From positions 32,233,164 through 32,297,163 of the forward strand of contig NC_060062.1 in the NCBI RefSeq assembly GCF_020283565.1: DNA of 64,000 nt. Reading direction: 5' to 3'. The first letter of the stretch is position 1. Every line of letters begins with the position of its first letter. Shown here in pieces: positions 22,459 to 33,221 of this stretch. The DNA is from Trifolium pratense (lineage: Eukaryota > Streptophyta > Magnoliopsida > Fabales > Fabaceae). The notes below the pieces were generated by a model. The model worked only from the letters and a program-made list of their open reading frames with translations, had not been told where the DNA came from and made no database searches. A program made the translations under genes and the position numbers.

Positions 22459-22816
22459 GACTTTACGCCTATTAAAGCACTTACAAAGGTAATTAAACCG
22501 ATTTTATTTAAAGAATGAGTCATGTTATAAAAATTGAAGGAAAAATGAAAATGGAGACCAAATGTTTGAATTTTTAAATATGCGGACCAAAATTGCACAA
22601 AAATAAATAAGGAAACCAAAATTACTCATTTTTTAAATTATGGGAACCAAAATTACAGAAAACAAAACAAGGAATTAAAATTGTGCATTTTATAAAATAG
22701 AGTAACCAAAACTACATTTAAAACTAAAATAAAATTATCAAATCCTCTACTTTTTGTACTCCTCAAACAAACCCTCTCCTAAAATCATAAAAAAAAAAAA
22801 TTACCAACAAAAAGTT

Positions 22817-22890
22817 TCCGCAACCGGGAAATGAACCCAGAATTCAATGAACAGAATCTAATTAACCAATGAGCTATTGGCTACTGCTGA
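22817..22890 (-). repeat. tRNA-like core of a dispersed repeat, copy 1
   Basis: Minus strand resembles the sequences at 32927-32991 and 54053-54117, with A-box and B-box-like words, but is the most diverged of the three. Its right flank is interrupted by the hAT-like element at 22959. Confidence 0.55.
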
Positions 22891-22958
22891 AGTGATGAAC
22901 CTAATTAAATTTCTTTTATTATTCTATGACGACGCGTACCTTATAAATCTAATCACTC

Positions 22959-24010
22959 CTATGAAGTCCCGATACTCTAAAAATGATAAAGTATCGTGTC
23001 CGATACGTGTCCGATATCGACATTCGTCCGATATATCCCATTACGAGTATCGGGAAGTACCGGACAATTAATACTATTTTTTAAATTAAAAAATTACCGA
23101 TACGTGTCGGATACTTCTCCAATACGCGTATTGGAGAAGTATCGGACAATTAATGTTCTTTGATGGTAGAAATAATGGAGGAGAAGAGATTGATACAATA
23201 TGCGTTTCTTCTTAAATAATAAATGTTAGAGTATGATGTTCTTTATAGATTGTCAACTATGTCTTTTTGGGTGGTACCGATGATGTTTTTTTGGATGGTA
23301 CTAGTTATGTTTTTTTGGGGTAGTACTAGGGATGGCAAAAAAACCCAATAATATGGGTGTGGGTTTGGTATCAGTCAAACCCACACCCGAAACCCATACA
23401 CCCACCCAAAATATTTTATAATTACCTAATTACCCTCATAGTCTCCCTCAATTTCCTTGGAATACCTTAAATTTTAGTTGTAATTTAATTTCTTGAAAGT
23501 CTATGTTGTAATTTCTTGAAAGTCTATGTTTGAATTTTCTTGGAAGACCTTAATTTTAGTTGTAATTTAATTCAAAGTCTATGTTGGAATTTAATTTTTT
23601 AAATTTGCAAATTATTTTCAAATGTGTTGCGGGTTTGGGTGGAAAAAACCCGAACCCAATGGGTGTGGGCGTAGGTGTTGTTTTGCCACCCGAACAGCCT
23701 TTGGGTTTGGATTTAGGTGATGATTTCGGGTGTGGGTTTGGTAAGTGTCAAACCCGCACCCATGGGCGCCCGTTGTCATCCCTAGGTAATACTTACTTAA
23801 CTTAAGATATGTAATTGTCACTTGTTTGCGCGGTTTGAGTAATTTGAATGTTAATTTATTATCATTGTCAATTTTAATTATGTTTATATTTGTATTTTTA
23901 ATTTTTAATTTAATTTTTAAATAACGTATTGCGGTCGTATCGTAATGGGAATTTTGAAAATTTTTACGTATTGACGTATCGGTATCGTGTCACGTATCGG
24001 GACTTCATAG
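22959..24010. mobile_element. CTATGAAG-family hAT-like element, 1,052 bp
   Basis: Perfect outer ends CTATGAAGTCCCGATAC / GTATCGGGACTTCATAG and a perfect 8-base duplication AATCACTC (22951-22958, 24011-24018). The interior has GATACG words at both ends and a GGGTGTGGG-rich inverted segment (about 23330-23790). No transposase is present. Same family as 6429-7365. Confidence 0.85.
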
Positions 24011-24957
24011 AATCACTCACAGGTTGAAAATTTTGGAAGACTAAATACATGATTTATTTATTTATTTACTTGAAAGACTTATTTGTTACCTAAAAAACTT
24101 AAAGGACCTAACTATTACCTAAAAAAAAATAAAGGACCTAACTACTACAAATACAAAACATATAAACGACCTATACATGCATTTGACCTTTTTTTATCAC
24201 TCTTATTCTCAGCTATCATTGTCAAGATATAGGATTTTCACTTATTGTAAATAGAATGGTATTTATTAAAGCTTCTCAATTTGTCTTGAGTTTTTCTTAA
24301 GCTTAGAATCAAACCAAACATATATTTGTAAGTTGTTCAAGTCAATACGTAACTATTGATCGAGTATAGTTTGTTGTGACTAAGTGCATTATGTTCTATG
24401 AGCTTGAAAGTTGTTGATCTTAGGTCTAGATCAAAGAAGTTTTGTGATCTTAAATTTGTAACATCTCAAAATCAATTATAGTGAATTTGGGGATTAGGAA
24501 TGACAAAAATATTCGTATCCGCGATGAATATCCGTGAATAAGATAATTGAATATTTCAATTACCCGTTAGTAAACGGATTAGAATACAAATTTATTGGTA
24601 TTCCAAACTTAAGAGGTGAATTCAACTCTTTGAGTGTTTGATTTTCTCTTCCCTTATGCTTATACTTTGAATACTCACTCTACACACACTTCCCAATTTT
24701 TCTTTACATAGTCAGAATCAGATTATAGTTAAAGTGTTTTTAAGTGTTAGCATTATTAACTTTTAAATAAAATTTTAAAAGGAACACTATTGAAGCGTCT
24801 GTTTTTTTAAAAAAAAAAAAACTTTACCACTTCAAGAACAACATTTTACTCAAATTTTATTTATTTCACGGCCGAATTCTAACTACTAAAGCATTTTTTC
24901 TAAAAATCATGGGTTAAAAAAAATTGGACTCTTAATAGTATATGAGAGTATATTTTT

Positions 24958-25269
24958 GGCTTAATTACATTTTTGGTCCCTTATATTTATTTTAGGTTTC
25001 AAGCTGGTCCCTTATCTTTTAAAAGTTTCAAGTGAATCCCTTATCTTTTTTGTAAGTTTCAAGTTGGTCATTCCCGCAAATTTTTTTACTACTACCGTTA
25101 AATTTGGACACGTGACAAACATAAATCACACTTGGACAGATGACACATGTCCAAATTTACGGTAATACTGAAAAATTTGACGGGAGAAATTAACTTAAAA
25201 CTTGCAGAAAAGATAAGGATCAACTTAAAATCTAAAATAAAGATAAGGGAGCATAAATATAATTAACCC
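24958..25269. mobile_element. Mutator-type MITE, 312 bp
   Basis: Long inverted ends (GGCTTAATTACATTTTTGGT left; GGGTTAATTATATTTATGCT from the right) with the 9-base duplication TATATTTTT at 24949-24957 and 25270-25278. A relative is at 54336-54675. Confidence 0.8.
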
Positions 25270-25279
25270 TATATTTTTT

Positions 25280-26639
25280 GAATGGCAAATGAAACTTCCA
25301 TCATCTACTACTAGATTAACTTTCTGTCAAAAAAAAAATAAATAAAAAAATCTACTACTAGATTAACACGGGAATGATTTGTAAAAAAAAGATTAACACG
25401 GGAATGTAAGCGTGTCGAACTCCAAGTGCATTTTTCGGCGTCTGGCTTGAGGTGGTCCTTCTTCTCGTACCATCATTAGCATGAGCTGGAACCTTCAGTA
25501 TTCAACCATTTACACGTGTTTCGTTCTGTTTGATCATTTTTTATGGAAAATGTTTTGTTCTTTTCAATTTGCCTTTTGTGATTATGATCATCATCATGAT
25601 ATTGTAATTATTTTAGAAAAAAAAAACGTACTACTTTTTTTTAACTTAAAAAACAATACACTCACTACATTCTTAATTATAAGCAAAAACTATTTTATAG
25701 ATTCATTGAATAGTCGATGAATTTGGACTTGATAAATCTTGATTGTCCAGATTCATCAACTATTCAATGAATGTCATGAATCCCACAACATAATTCTTTC
25801 TCCTCTCAAAGTTAGTGGTTTAATTAGTTATTTTATATATATTAAAAAATATAAATAAATAAATTTAGGGAGCATATAATTTATTGTCGAAAATTCTAGG
25901 CTTCAAATACAAACATGACTTTGTTTTGAATTTTTTTTTAACATTTTTAAGTGCGTGGGAACTTCTGTGATGAAAGAGGCGTCTGTGAACTTTTTGACTA
26001 ATCCACTGAAGGTAAGATCTATATTGAGATCAGTCGATGTTCTGGTATACATGTGGGTAGGAGGGAAACACAGATGGATGAACTTTACTGAAGTCTCTCC
26101 ACTTGTGGGATTGACAAATGAGGATTTGATTGTTGGAGAGACAACCTTCAAAGTTGCTTCATGTAAAGTGGTCAAACATGAGAGAACGTGTTCTGACAAT
26201 CAACATGCGTTTATACTTTTTGCATTTGACACATTGATTTCCTAACACCACATACTGTGAGCATTTTAAAAAGAGTTCAAAAAGTCATGCATAACAATGT
26301 GACGTCTCCAAAATCTCAAGATGTAGTGTTTAAGATGATTTATTTAGTGAGATAAGGATTCTTCCGTTTTATTTAGTGACTCAACATATTAATCTCTACA
26401 ATTATATTAAAAAAATATTTCTGTTTTTTCTTTACTATGAAGATATTTTGCTGACACAAAAAAGTTTAAAAACTATATGTAAAACAAAAACCTTATCCAA
26501 CAATTAAAAAGAAACACATGAAATAAATATAGAAAAATGTTAACATTCACCTTAATTTATATATTAAGGAAGTAAAAAATAAAAACAAGTTTCCTACCAA
26601 AAAAATGAAAATAAGTATTTTTTTACGCAATAAAAACAA

Positions 26640-26680
<41 letters not shown>

Positions 26681-26740
26681 ATTAAATTTATTTTAATATT
26701 AAAATGAAATTTAAAACCGACTTACCCATAAATATAAATA
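25280..26740. other. intergenic DNA
   Basis: No gene is supported. A frame at 25955-26245 is open on both strands without a recognisable domain, and I do not call it. A run of about 34 T residues is at 26643-26676. Confidence 0.4.
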
Positions 26741-26984
26741 TGCATCTCGTAATAGTTGTAATAATTAATTAATTGATTCATCAAAAAGTTGCAATATTCA
26801 TAATATTCATTTTCATCTCACAAAAGTGCAGCATCAAAACTAGACTTCATCTCCTTCTCTGCGTTGGTGCATCTTCTCAATTCTCAAGGTTAGTCACACT
26901 ACTACGTTCCATTATTTACTCATTTTATTGATTTCTGAATCAGTCTAATTGGGACTGTTTTGTGTTAGTTCTAGTTTTTCTCAT

Positions 26985-27328
26985 TCTTAGAAATGAGTAT
27001 TGGGTCTAACTCATCCTTACAAAATCGGCTTATAAGGTGAGAATTGCCTCTAGTTTATATACACTTAGCCAGACCATCTCTCAACCGATGTGGGACTTCT
27101 TAACACACCCCCTCGCATCCAGCGCTATTGGGCTTGGTACGCGGATATAAATAGTAGGTGGCCCGATATCGGGTGGCCCAACGGATCTTGGAGAGGCTCT
27201 GATACCATCTTAGAAATGAGTATTGGGCCTAACTCATCCTTACAAAACCGGCTTATAAGATGAGGATTGCCTCTAGTTTATAAACACTTAATCAGACCAT
27301 CTCTCAACCAATGTGGGACTTCTTAACG
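26985..27328 (-). mobile_element. TRIM retrotransposon, 344 bp
   Basis: Two 121-bp direct repeats (26985-27105 and 27208-27328) enclose a 102-bp interior. Read on the minus strand, the interior starts with TGGTATCAGAGCC, a primer-binding site for initiator-methionine tRNA. It ends with the purine tract GAGGGGG. The 5-base duplication CTCAT is at 26980-26984 and 27329-27333. Copy 1 lacks it near 17560, so it inserted after the duplication. Confidence 0.9.
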
Positions 27329-27718
27329 CTCATGATTTCAGTTTCAACATATAAAGTTGTTAATCTAGTATCAAGTGAATTTAATTTTTGAGATTAATTT
27401 TTAAGCTAGAAGCTAATTAACCACTTAGTCAAAATTTGTTCGTTTTTGTTGCAATCAGTCATCGAGTGAGAGTGAAGTTGAGAGATTACTTGATTTTGGA
27501 AATTTTATGCCTGGACTCTAGAACTGTTGTTTGCATTCAATTTTCATTTTTAATTTTTGAAGATCATATATTTTGAACATTCTGAAAAATGCCCTATTAT
27601 AAAACACTTGACTTGAAATTCAATTTTAAGTACCATTATCAAAATTCAATTGACCAAGTGATTAATGAGCTTCCACTTAGGATAAATTGTTTGGGAATCC
27701 GAGTTTAATTCTTAATAG

Positions 27719-28040
27719 CAGAGACGGATTTAGTGTGGGGCAGTGGGGTCAGTCGACACCACTTGCCTATTATATTTTTAGTTAATACTAATATTATTTA
27801 TGCAATGTGACCTCATATATCTGGTATTATCGTTTTTATATAGTTAATTTATTACACTATAACAAATATAAAATTAATAAGACTAATTTATAATACTAAT
27901 GAGTATCTTGAGTGTATTGACTAATAAACCAAAATAAGCAATTTTGTATAAGAAAATGTTAAAATTATATAAATAACAATTTATATTTTTTTACGTTATA
28001 ATTTTGACCCCACTTACTAAAATTCCTGGATCCGTCCCTG
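27719..28040. mobile_element. hAT MITE, 322 bp
   Basis: Ends CAGAGACGGATTTAG and CTGGATCCGTCCCTG, with the perfect 8-base duplication CTTAATAG at 27711-27718 and 28041-28048. It interrupts a degraded SINE-like sequence (about 27645-27718). Confidence 0.88.
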
Positions 28041-28177
28041 CTTAATAGGAATGGTTATTGGACAGACCGTACTCTTTTTTTATGAAGTTGATCAGACTAT
28101 AGAGTACGTTTTTTTAAGCTTTAAAAAAAATGATTTTGTTTTAAAATAATTTTGAGATTCCTTTTTAGAGATTTTTA

Positions 28178-28694
28178 GGGTCTGTTTGTTTAAGCTTTAA
28201 AAAAAATGATTTTTTTAGAGACTTCTAGATTTTTTTTGTAGAGATTTTGAAGAAAATCTAAACTTATTTTCCGTTTGTTTACAATAATAAAAATCTATTT
28301 TTTAAGAAAATGATTTACAAAAAAAATAGATTTTGAAGAAAGCTTTTCATTTTGAAGAAAAAAATAATTTTTTTATTAAAATGATTTTTGAAAAAATCTG
28401 AAACAAACACAAGTAAAATAAAAAAAAAATAAAAAAAAACAAATTTTGCTAAAAAATCTGAAACAAACATGACCATAGTTTGTTTACTATTATAAAAATC
28501 ATTTTTTAAGAATATGAAGCTCCTACACAAGTTTCTTAGTTTTAAAAAAATAGATTCTAGAAGATTATTAGGATTAGCTTTTCATTTTGAAGTTAAAAAT
28601 GATTTTGTAACAATCATTTTCTACAAAATCAACAAACACTATTAAAATGATAAAATAGATTTTTTTTAAGAAAAAATCTTAAACAAACGGACTC
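28178..28694. mobile_element. Tourist-like element, 517 bp
   Basis: Ends GGGTCTGTTTGTTTAAG and, inverted from the right, GAGTCCGTTTGTTTAAG. Flanks are TTA and TAA. The interior is A/T-rich with repeated AAAATGATTTT words, suggesting nested relatives. Confidence 0.55.
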
Positions 28695-28745
28695 TAAATT
28701 AAACATATATGATTTCTTAATCAGTGTGCTAAACTCACTTGTAAG

Positions 28746-28912
28746 CTATGAATCACAGACACTCATTGGATTATCCATGCCCCGGAGTCGGTGTCCGACA
28801 CCGACACTTGTGTTTACATTGAATTTGTCCTATTCTCAAATTATTATCGGTGTCAATGTGTCGGTGTATGTAATAGCTTGTAAGTATCCGTGTATGTATC
28901 CATGCTTCATAG
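28746..28912. mobile_element. CTATGAAG-family hAT-like MITE, 167 bp
   Basis: Paralogous to the insertion at 18118-18311, with the same CTTGTAAG duplication (28738-28745, 28913-28920). It is 27 bp shorter through internal loss. Confidence 0.8.
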
Positions 28913-29206
28913 CTTGTAAGTAATAACCTGCAACTCAATCAAATGAAACTAAAATTGAATTGAGAATTAATGTTTGTTTGGTTTTCGTTTTCAGAATTCA
29001 GACAAAGGACACACAGGAAAATCAATGTGCTCTGTCTCCAAGAACCATAAAATTGAATTGAGAATTAATGTTTGTTATGCCATTTTACCTTTTGAATAGA
29101 CAAATGTTAGTGATTAGGTTAGATTCCAAGGTTTGAATCCCGGAACTCCTATTTGAACCTCCTTCAGTGTTGCATTTAACAAATTTTGACTAGCCAAGGA
29201 AGTACT

Positions 29207-30624
29207 ATGGAGAATAGATCAAAATCAAAAGTCTTGATGAAAAGATATGAATTAGGAAGATTACTAGGCAAAGGAACATTTGGAAAAGTTTACTATGGAA
29301 GAAGTATAACAACTAACCAAAGTGTAGCTATTAAAATGATTGACAAGGATAAGGTTATAAAAAATGACCAAGCTGATAGCATAAAAAGGGAAATATCGGT
29401 CATGAGACTCGTAAAACATCCGAATATCATACAGCTTTTTGAGGTCATGGCTACAAAGAGTAAGATTTACATTGTTATTGAATATGCTAAAGGCGGCGAG
29501 CTTTCAAGAAACTAGCAAAAGGAAAGTTCAAAGAAGGTGTTGCACACAAATATTTCAAGCAGTTAATTAGTGCAGTTGATTATTGTCATAGTAGAGGTGT
29601 ATACCATAGAGACATAAAGCCAGAAAACATTCTATTAGATGAGAATAAGAATCTGAAAGTATCAGATTTTGGTTTAAGTGCTTCTGCTGAATCAAAAAGG
29701 CACGACGGTTTATTGCATACAACTTGTGGAACACCTGCTTATCTTGCTCCTGAAGTCATCAAACGGAAGGGTTATGATGGTTCCAAAGCTGATATTTGGT
29801 CTTGTGGAGTTGTTCTTTTTGTTTTGCTTGCTGGTTATGTACCTTTTAATGACATCAATTTGATGGACATGTATAGGAAGATAAGTAATGCAGAGTTTAA
29901 GTGTCCTAATTGGTTTCCGAGAAATGTTAGGAAACTATTGTGTAAGATGTTGGATCCAAATCCTGACACTAGGATATGTATAGATAACATTAAGCAATGT
30001 TCTTGGTTTAAGCATGGACCAAATGGTAGACAGAAAAAACAAGTGGAAAACAATACTATCTCTTCCTTGGCTACAAACTCTGTAGCATCGACACATCTGA
30101 TTGAAGGTGTGTCGGTGTCGGTGTCCGACACCGACATGACACCTACACATGTGACAAATCATTCTGATGAAAGGGACGAAACTGAAAAGCAAGAGTCGGT
30201 TGTACCTGTGAGCATAAATGCCTTTGATATTATCTCTCTTTCAACTGGTTTTAATCTATGTGGATTCTTTGAAGACAGTTTTAAGAAAAAGGAAGCTAGG
30301 TTTACTTCGAGAAAACCCGCATCGGTCATTATTTCGAGGATGGAAGAGATTGCTAAGAGACTGAAGATGAAAATAAAGAAAAGGGCTGCTGGTTTATTGA
30401 AATTAGAGGGAGTTGATGAAGGTAGGAAAGGGATCTTGTGTATTGATGCTGAGATTTTTGAGGTTACTCCATTTTTTCATTTGGTTGAAGTGAAAAAATC
30501 AAATGGAGATAGATTGGAATATCAGAAAATATTGAATGATGATATTAGGCCTGGTCTTCAAGATATTGTTTGGGTTTGGCAAGGTGAATTACAAGAACAA
30601 TCTCAACAGTACGAGCAGCAGTAG
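29207..30624 (+). pseudogene. CIPK copy 2, single frameshift
   Basis: Closely similar to the intact CIPK at 18655. One T is missing in the codons after GGEL (about 29502-29505), so the frame from 29207 stops at 29515. The remaining catalytic part, including HRD, DFG, APE, NAF and the C-terminus, stays open in the shifted frame to 30624 with no further break. A truncated product or a sequencing error are the alternatives. An ATG at 29713 could start a 303-residue protein, but it would lack the ATP-binding lobe and catalytic loop. Confidence 0.85.
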
Positions 30625-31365
30625 CATCAGCATCAGCAACAAGCAAAGTCGGAAGAGCCTTAATTTTTTATTTTTTTTTTTGCATTTCATACCATGCCAA
30701 TTTTTCAAAAATAATGTTGTTTCTGCTTATCTTTCATGTGTTTAAGGATGCCATGACCTTATTGTAACATAATGTATCTAATTTGGCTTGTAAATGTTGA
30801 TTTTCGCGTATTATGTATAGTTTGATGGATAACAACCAGTCCTAGTGTCTTCTCATGTGTTAAAGACATCGAGGCTGCATCGGCCGCATTGGCCCATATT
30901 TTGCCACAATATTAAGGTTAACAGAATAACCACATCTACAGCCACAATTTAAAACTACGTTCATGTAGTTAGTACCAAAATATTTTTCCAGACAGTGATT
31001 ATAGTATGTAACAGATTAACTAGACACTAGTTTTAAGTTCTCTATCAATCATTATCTTTATTTGACTTAGATTTAGAGATTGGAATCTAATTTTGTACCA
31101 CTAATCTATCCCAATATAACATGCTGCCAAACCATGTACACAACTTTAGATGAAAACAATAAGAAAATGAGAGAGACACTATCTATAAACCATATTCAAT
31201 ACCAAATTTTAATAGAGGAAATAGTCTTATTGTAGTTATAAATATCATCACCCTATGAAAAGGAGAGTTGGGTTTGAGTTTCCAATATTACTAGCATATA
31301 TCATGAGATGAAAAGTTCCTATAAACTTTGTGTCTGTCATGAATATCACAAAGGTATGAGATCAA

Positions 31366-31748
31366 TTATTGCTTTGAAGGGGATTGGACCAGTTGCCTCC
31401 AAAGATAACGACCAGAAGCCATGTCAACAAATGTCCAAAATCCTGATTCTAATGCAACCTTAACCTGTTGTGAACACCAAACCAAAGCAGGATTTGGAAG
31501 GAACATTTTTATACAGAAAAATCTGATGCAGTAAAAGGGCTGAAGAGGAAGGAAGAAGAGCAAACCTTGGATTTGGAAGGTGCGTTTAAGGTTGGTTTAG
31601 AAGAATCCAAGGTTTCTGTTTCTGGTGTGTCTTCATTGTTTTGGTCCAACTGATCAGTGAGTTGAAGTTGAGATCTGAGGTTTCTGAGGACAAAGAAACA
31701 AGCAAGAGTAGCTGACAAGAATATAAGAATGAGTCTGAGAGGACACAT
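31366..31748 (-). CDS. small N-terminally hydrophobic plant protein, two exons, 93 aa
   Basis: Exon 1 is 31566-31748 (61 codons) and exon 2 is 31366-31464 (32 codons plus stop), around a 101-bp GT-AG intron. Residues 1-22 (MCPLRLILIFLSATLACFFV...) form a membrane anchor or signal-anchor. The middle is acidic and Ser/Thr-rich. The C-terminal exon encodes ALESGFWTFVDMASGRYLW, likely the conserved core. I recognise this as a conserved plant small protein but cannot name a function. A paralogue with the same exon layout is at 51179-51555, and both lie tail-to-tail after a CIPK copy, so they were copied together. Confidence 0.75.
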
Positions 31749-32065
31749 TTTTTAAATTCTATGTATCTGAGGGATTAGTGTAGTTGTGGATAAATGGAAT
31801 GTAAAGTGGGTGAAATGATGGAATATTAAAAAAGATAGTTGCAATATATGTTTACTTTGGATTGTGTGTGAACCTTGGACCTGGACAATGGATAAAAGAA
31901 AGTGGTTGGTGGTTTGTGCTGATCAACTTTTGTCATATTCTTTTCTTTGGTATAAGTTGATGTCTTCATGATCTTCAAAAGGAATATAAAATGAACATAT
32001 GCTTCAAATTTTCTTCTTCAAGACTTCATAAGGTTTCTCAAGACTAATAAATATCATGCATTTTA

Positions 32066-32268
32066 CCAATGATCAATTAGTGTAAGTGGTTAGAGTTTTA
32101 TCTCCTTAAGTATGTGCTAAGAGGTTCGATTCCTAGTTCATGCATATGGAGAAAATTTGATTGGGAGGGGAGAACCCATCTTGTGTGCCCCACAGATTAC
32201 TCGACGGAAATTAGTCATCGCTAACGACGGTGTAAACTTCGTACCAATATCATGGTAACCCCAAAAAA
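32066..32268 (+). mobile_element. tRNA-derived SINE, about 203 bp
   Basis: A box GTGTAAGTGGTTAGAG, B box GGTTCGATTCC, tail CCCCAAAAAA. ATGCATTTT at 32056-32064 and 32269-32277 is the duplication. Confidence 0.75.
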
Positions 32269-32384
32269 ATGCATTTTTTACGAGTAGGAATCAAAACAAG
32301 TCACTCGACTGACCCGAGTTTATAACATTATTATATATGGAAAAAAAATGTCCCTATAATTTTTGACTGATCTATTAATAGAGA

Positions 32385-32480
32385 TATCATATTATATATG
32401 CAAAAGTCGGAGTTCGAACTTAAATATTTCATTTATTCACCTTAAAATTGGTATTATACTCATTAGACTATTTAACAAAA
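32385..32480 (+). mobile_element. degraded SINE of the 1160-1297 family
   Basis: Shares CGGAGTTCGAACTT and the end ACTATTTAACAAAA with the first SINE. The head is lost. Confidence 0.5.
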
Positions 32481-32926
32481 AACATGAAAAATAAAGTTAC
32501 GTTCTTCAATATAAAATAAATTAATAAAATTAACAAATCCTAATTTAGTCTCCAACTACAATATCTAGTGATCGAGCCCGTTTAGTTGTTTAGGCATTGT
32601 GTAACTTTGTTTTCTCGATTGATTTTATACTTAACGTATCTGTAAACTATTGTAGTCTCTTTCGGCACACTTTGTAATGAAGGGACTCTTTGATCGATTA
32701 ATACATATCTCATTTTGACTTTTTAAAAAAAATAATAATAAATTAATAAAATTAACAAATCCTCCAAAATAATTTACTCAAACAAACGCTCACCTGCTAA
32801 AATCAAAAGCCGAATATCTAATATAGTTTTTTAAAAGAAATGTTTTTTTCAGCCCATATAGAATTAATTAACAGAAAATAAATAATCAGCCTTTCGTGTG
32901 TAGATTTGTTAAAAAATATAAAATAT

Positions 32927-32991
32927 TCCGCAGCTGGGAGTCGAACCCAGAATTCAATGCAAGGAGAATTTAACCAATGAGCTACTGCGGA
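32927..32991 (-). repeat. tRNA-like core of a dispersed repeat, copy 2
   Basis: On the minus strand a 7-bp acceptor-like stem TCCGCAG/CTGCGGA is perfect, and a T arm CTGGG-TTCGACT-CCCAG is intact. The D arm does not pair and the anticodon loop would be too large, so it is not a working tRNA. The flanks resemble copy 1 and copy 3, so the unit is part of a larger repeat. Confidence 0.6.
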
Positions 32992-33221
32992 TGTCATGAA
33001 AATATGGTGCATATTTAATTAATTAATTAATTATGCTGTAATATTATAGAAGGATGAAAAGTTATAAAATTTGAATCACTCGCAGGTTGAAAAGTTGTTA
33101 AGACCAACTAACATTCTTCTTTTCATAAATAAACTAGTCACCAACCCGTGCGATATAATAATAATTACAAAAAGAATAAATAAAAACAAATTAAAATATA
33201 GTGATGATAAAAATAATAATA

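Larger units (their letters stand above)
26889..28994 (+). other. inferred 5'-UTR intron of CIPK copy 2, enlarged
   Basis: Donor CTCAAG/GTTAGT and acceptor GTTTTCAG/AATTCAGAC match copy 1. The intron is 2,106 bp against 938 bp. The extra length is mostly a TRIM, a hAT MITE and a Tourist-like MITE. Confidence 0.5.
26750..31149 (+). repeat. segmental duplication, CIPK block copy 2
   Basis: Homologous to 17230-20769 but longer because of later insertions in the 5'-UTR intron. Homology continues past 31149 only with the 51-kb block, not with copy 1. Confidence 0.85.

Noticed and set aside
23330..23800. Interstitial telomere-like repeat (GGGTGTGGGTTTGG words)
   Set aside because: No TTTAGGG periodicity; the words form an inverted pair inside a hAT-like element.
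25955..26245. 96-residue gene (open on both strands)
   Set aside because: No recognisable domain, no splice or promoter context, no paralogue in the window; left uncalled.
32927..32991. Functional tRNA gene on the minus strand
   Set aside because: Only 65 bases, with an unpaired D arm and oversized anticodon loop; part of a larger repeat.
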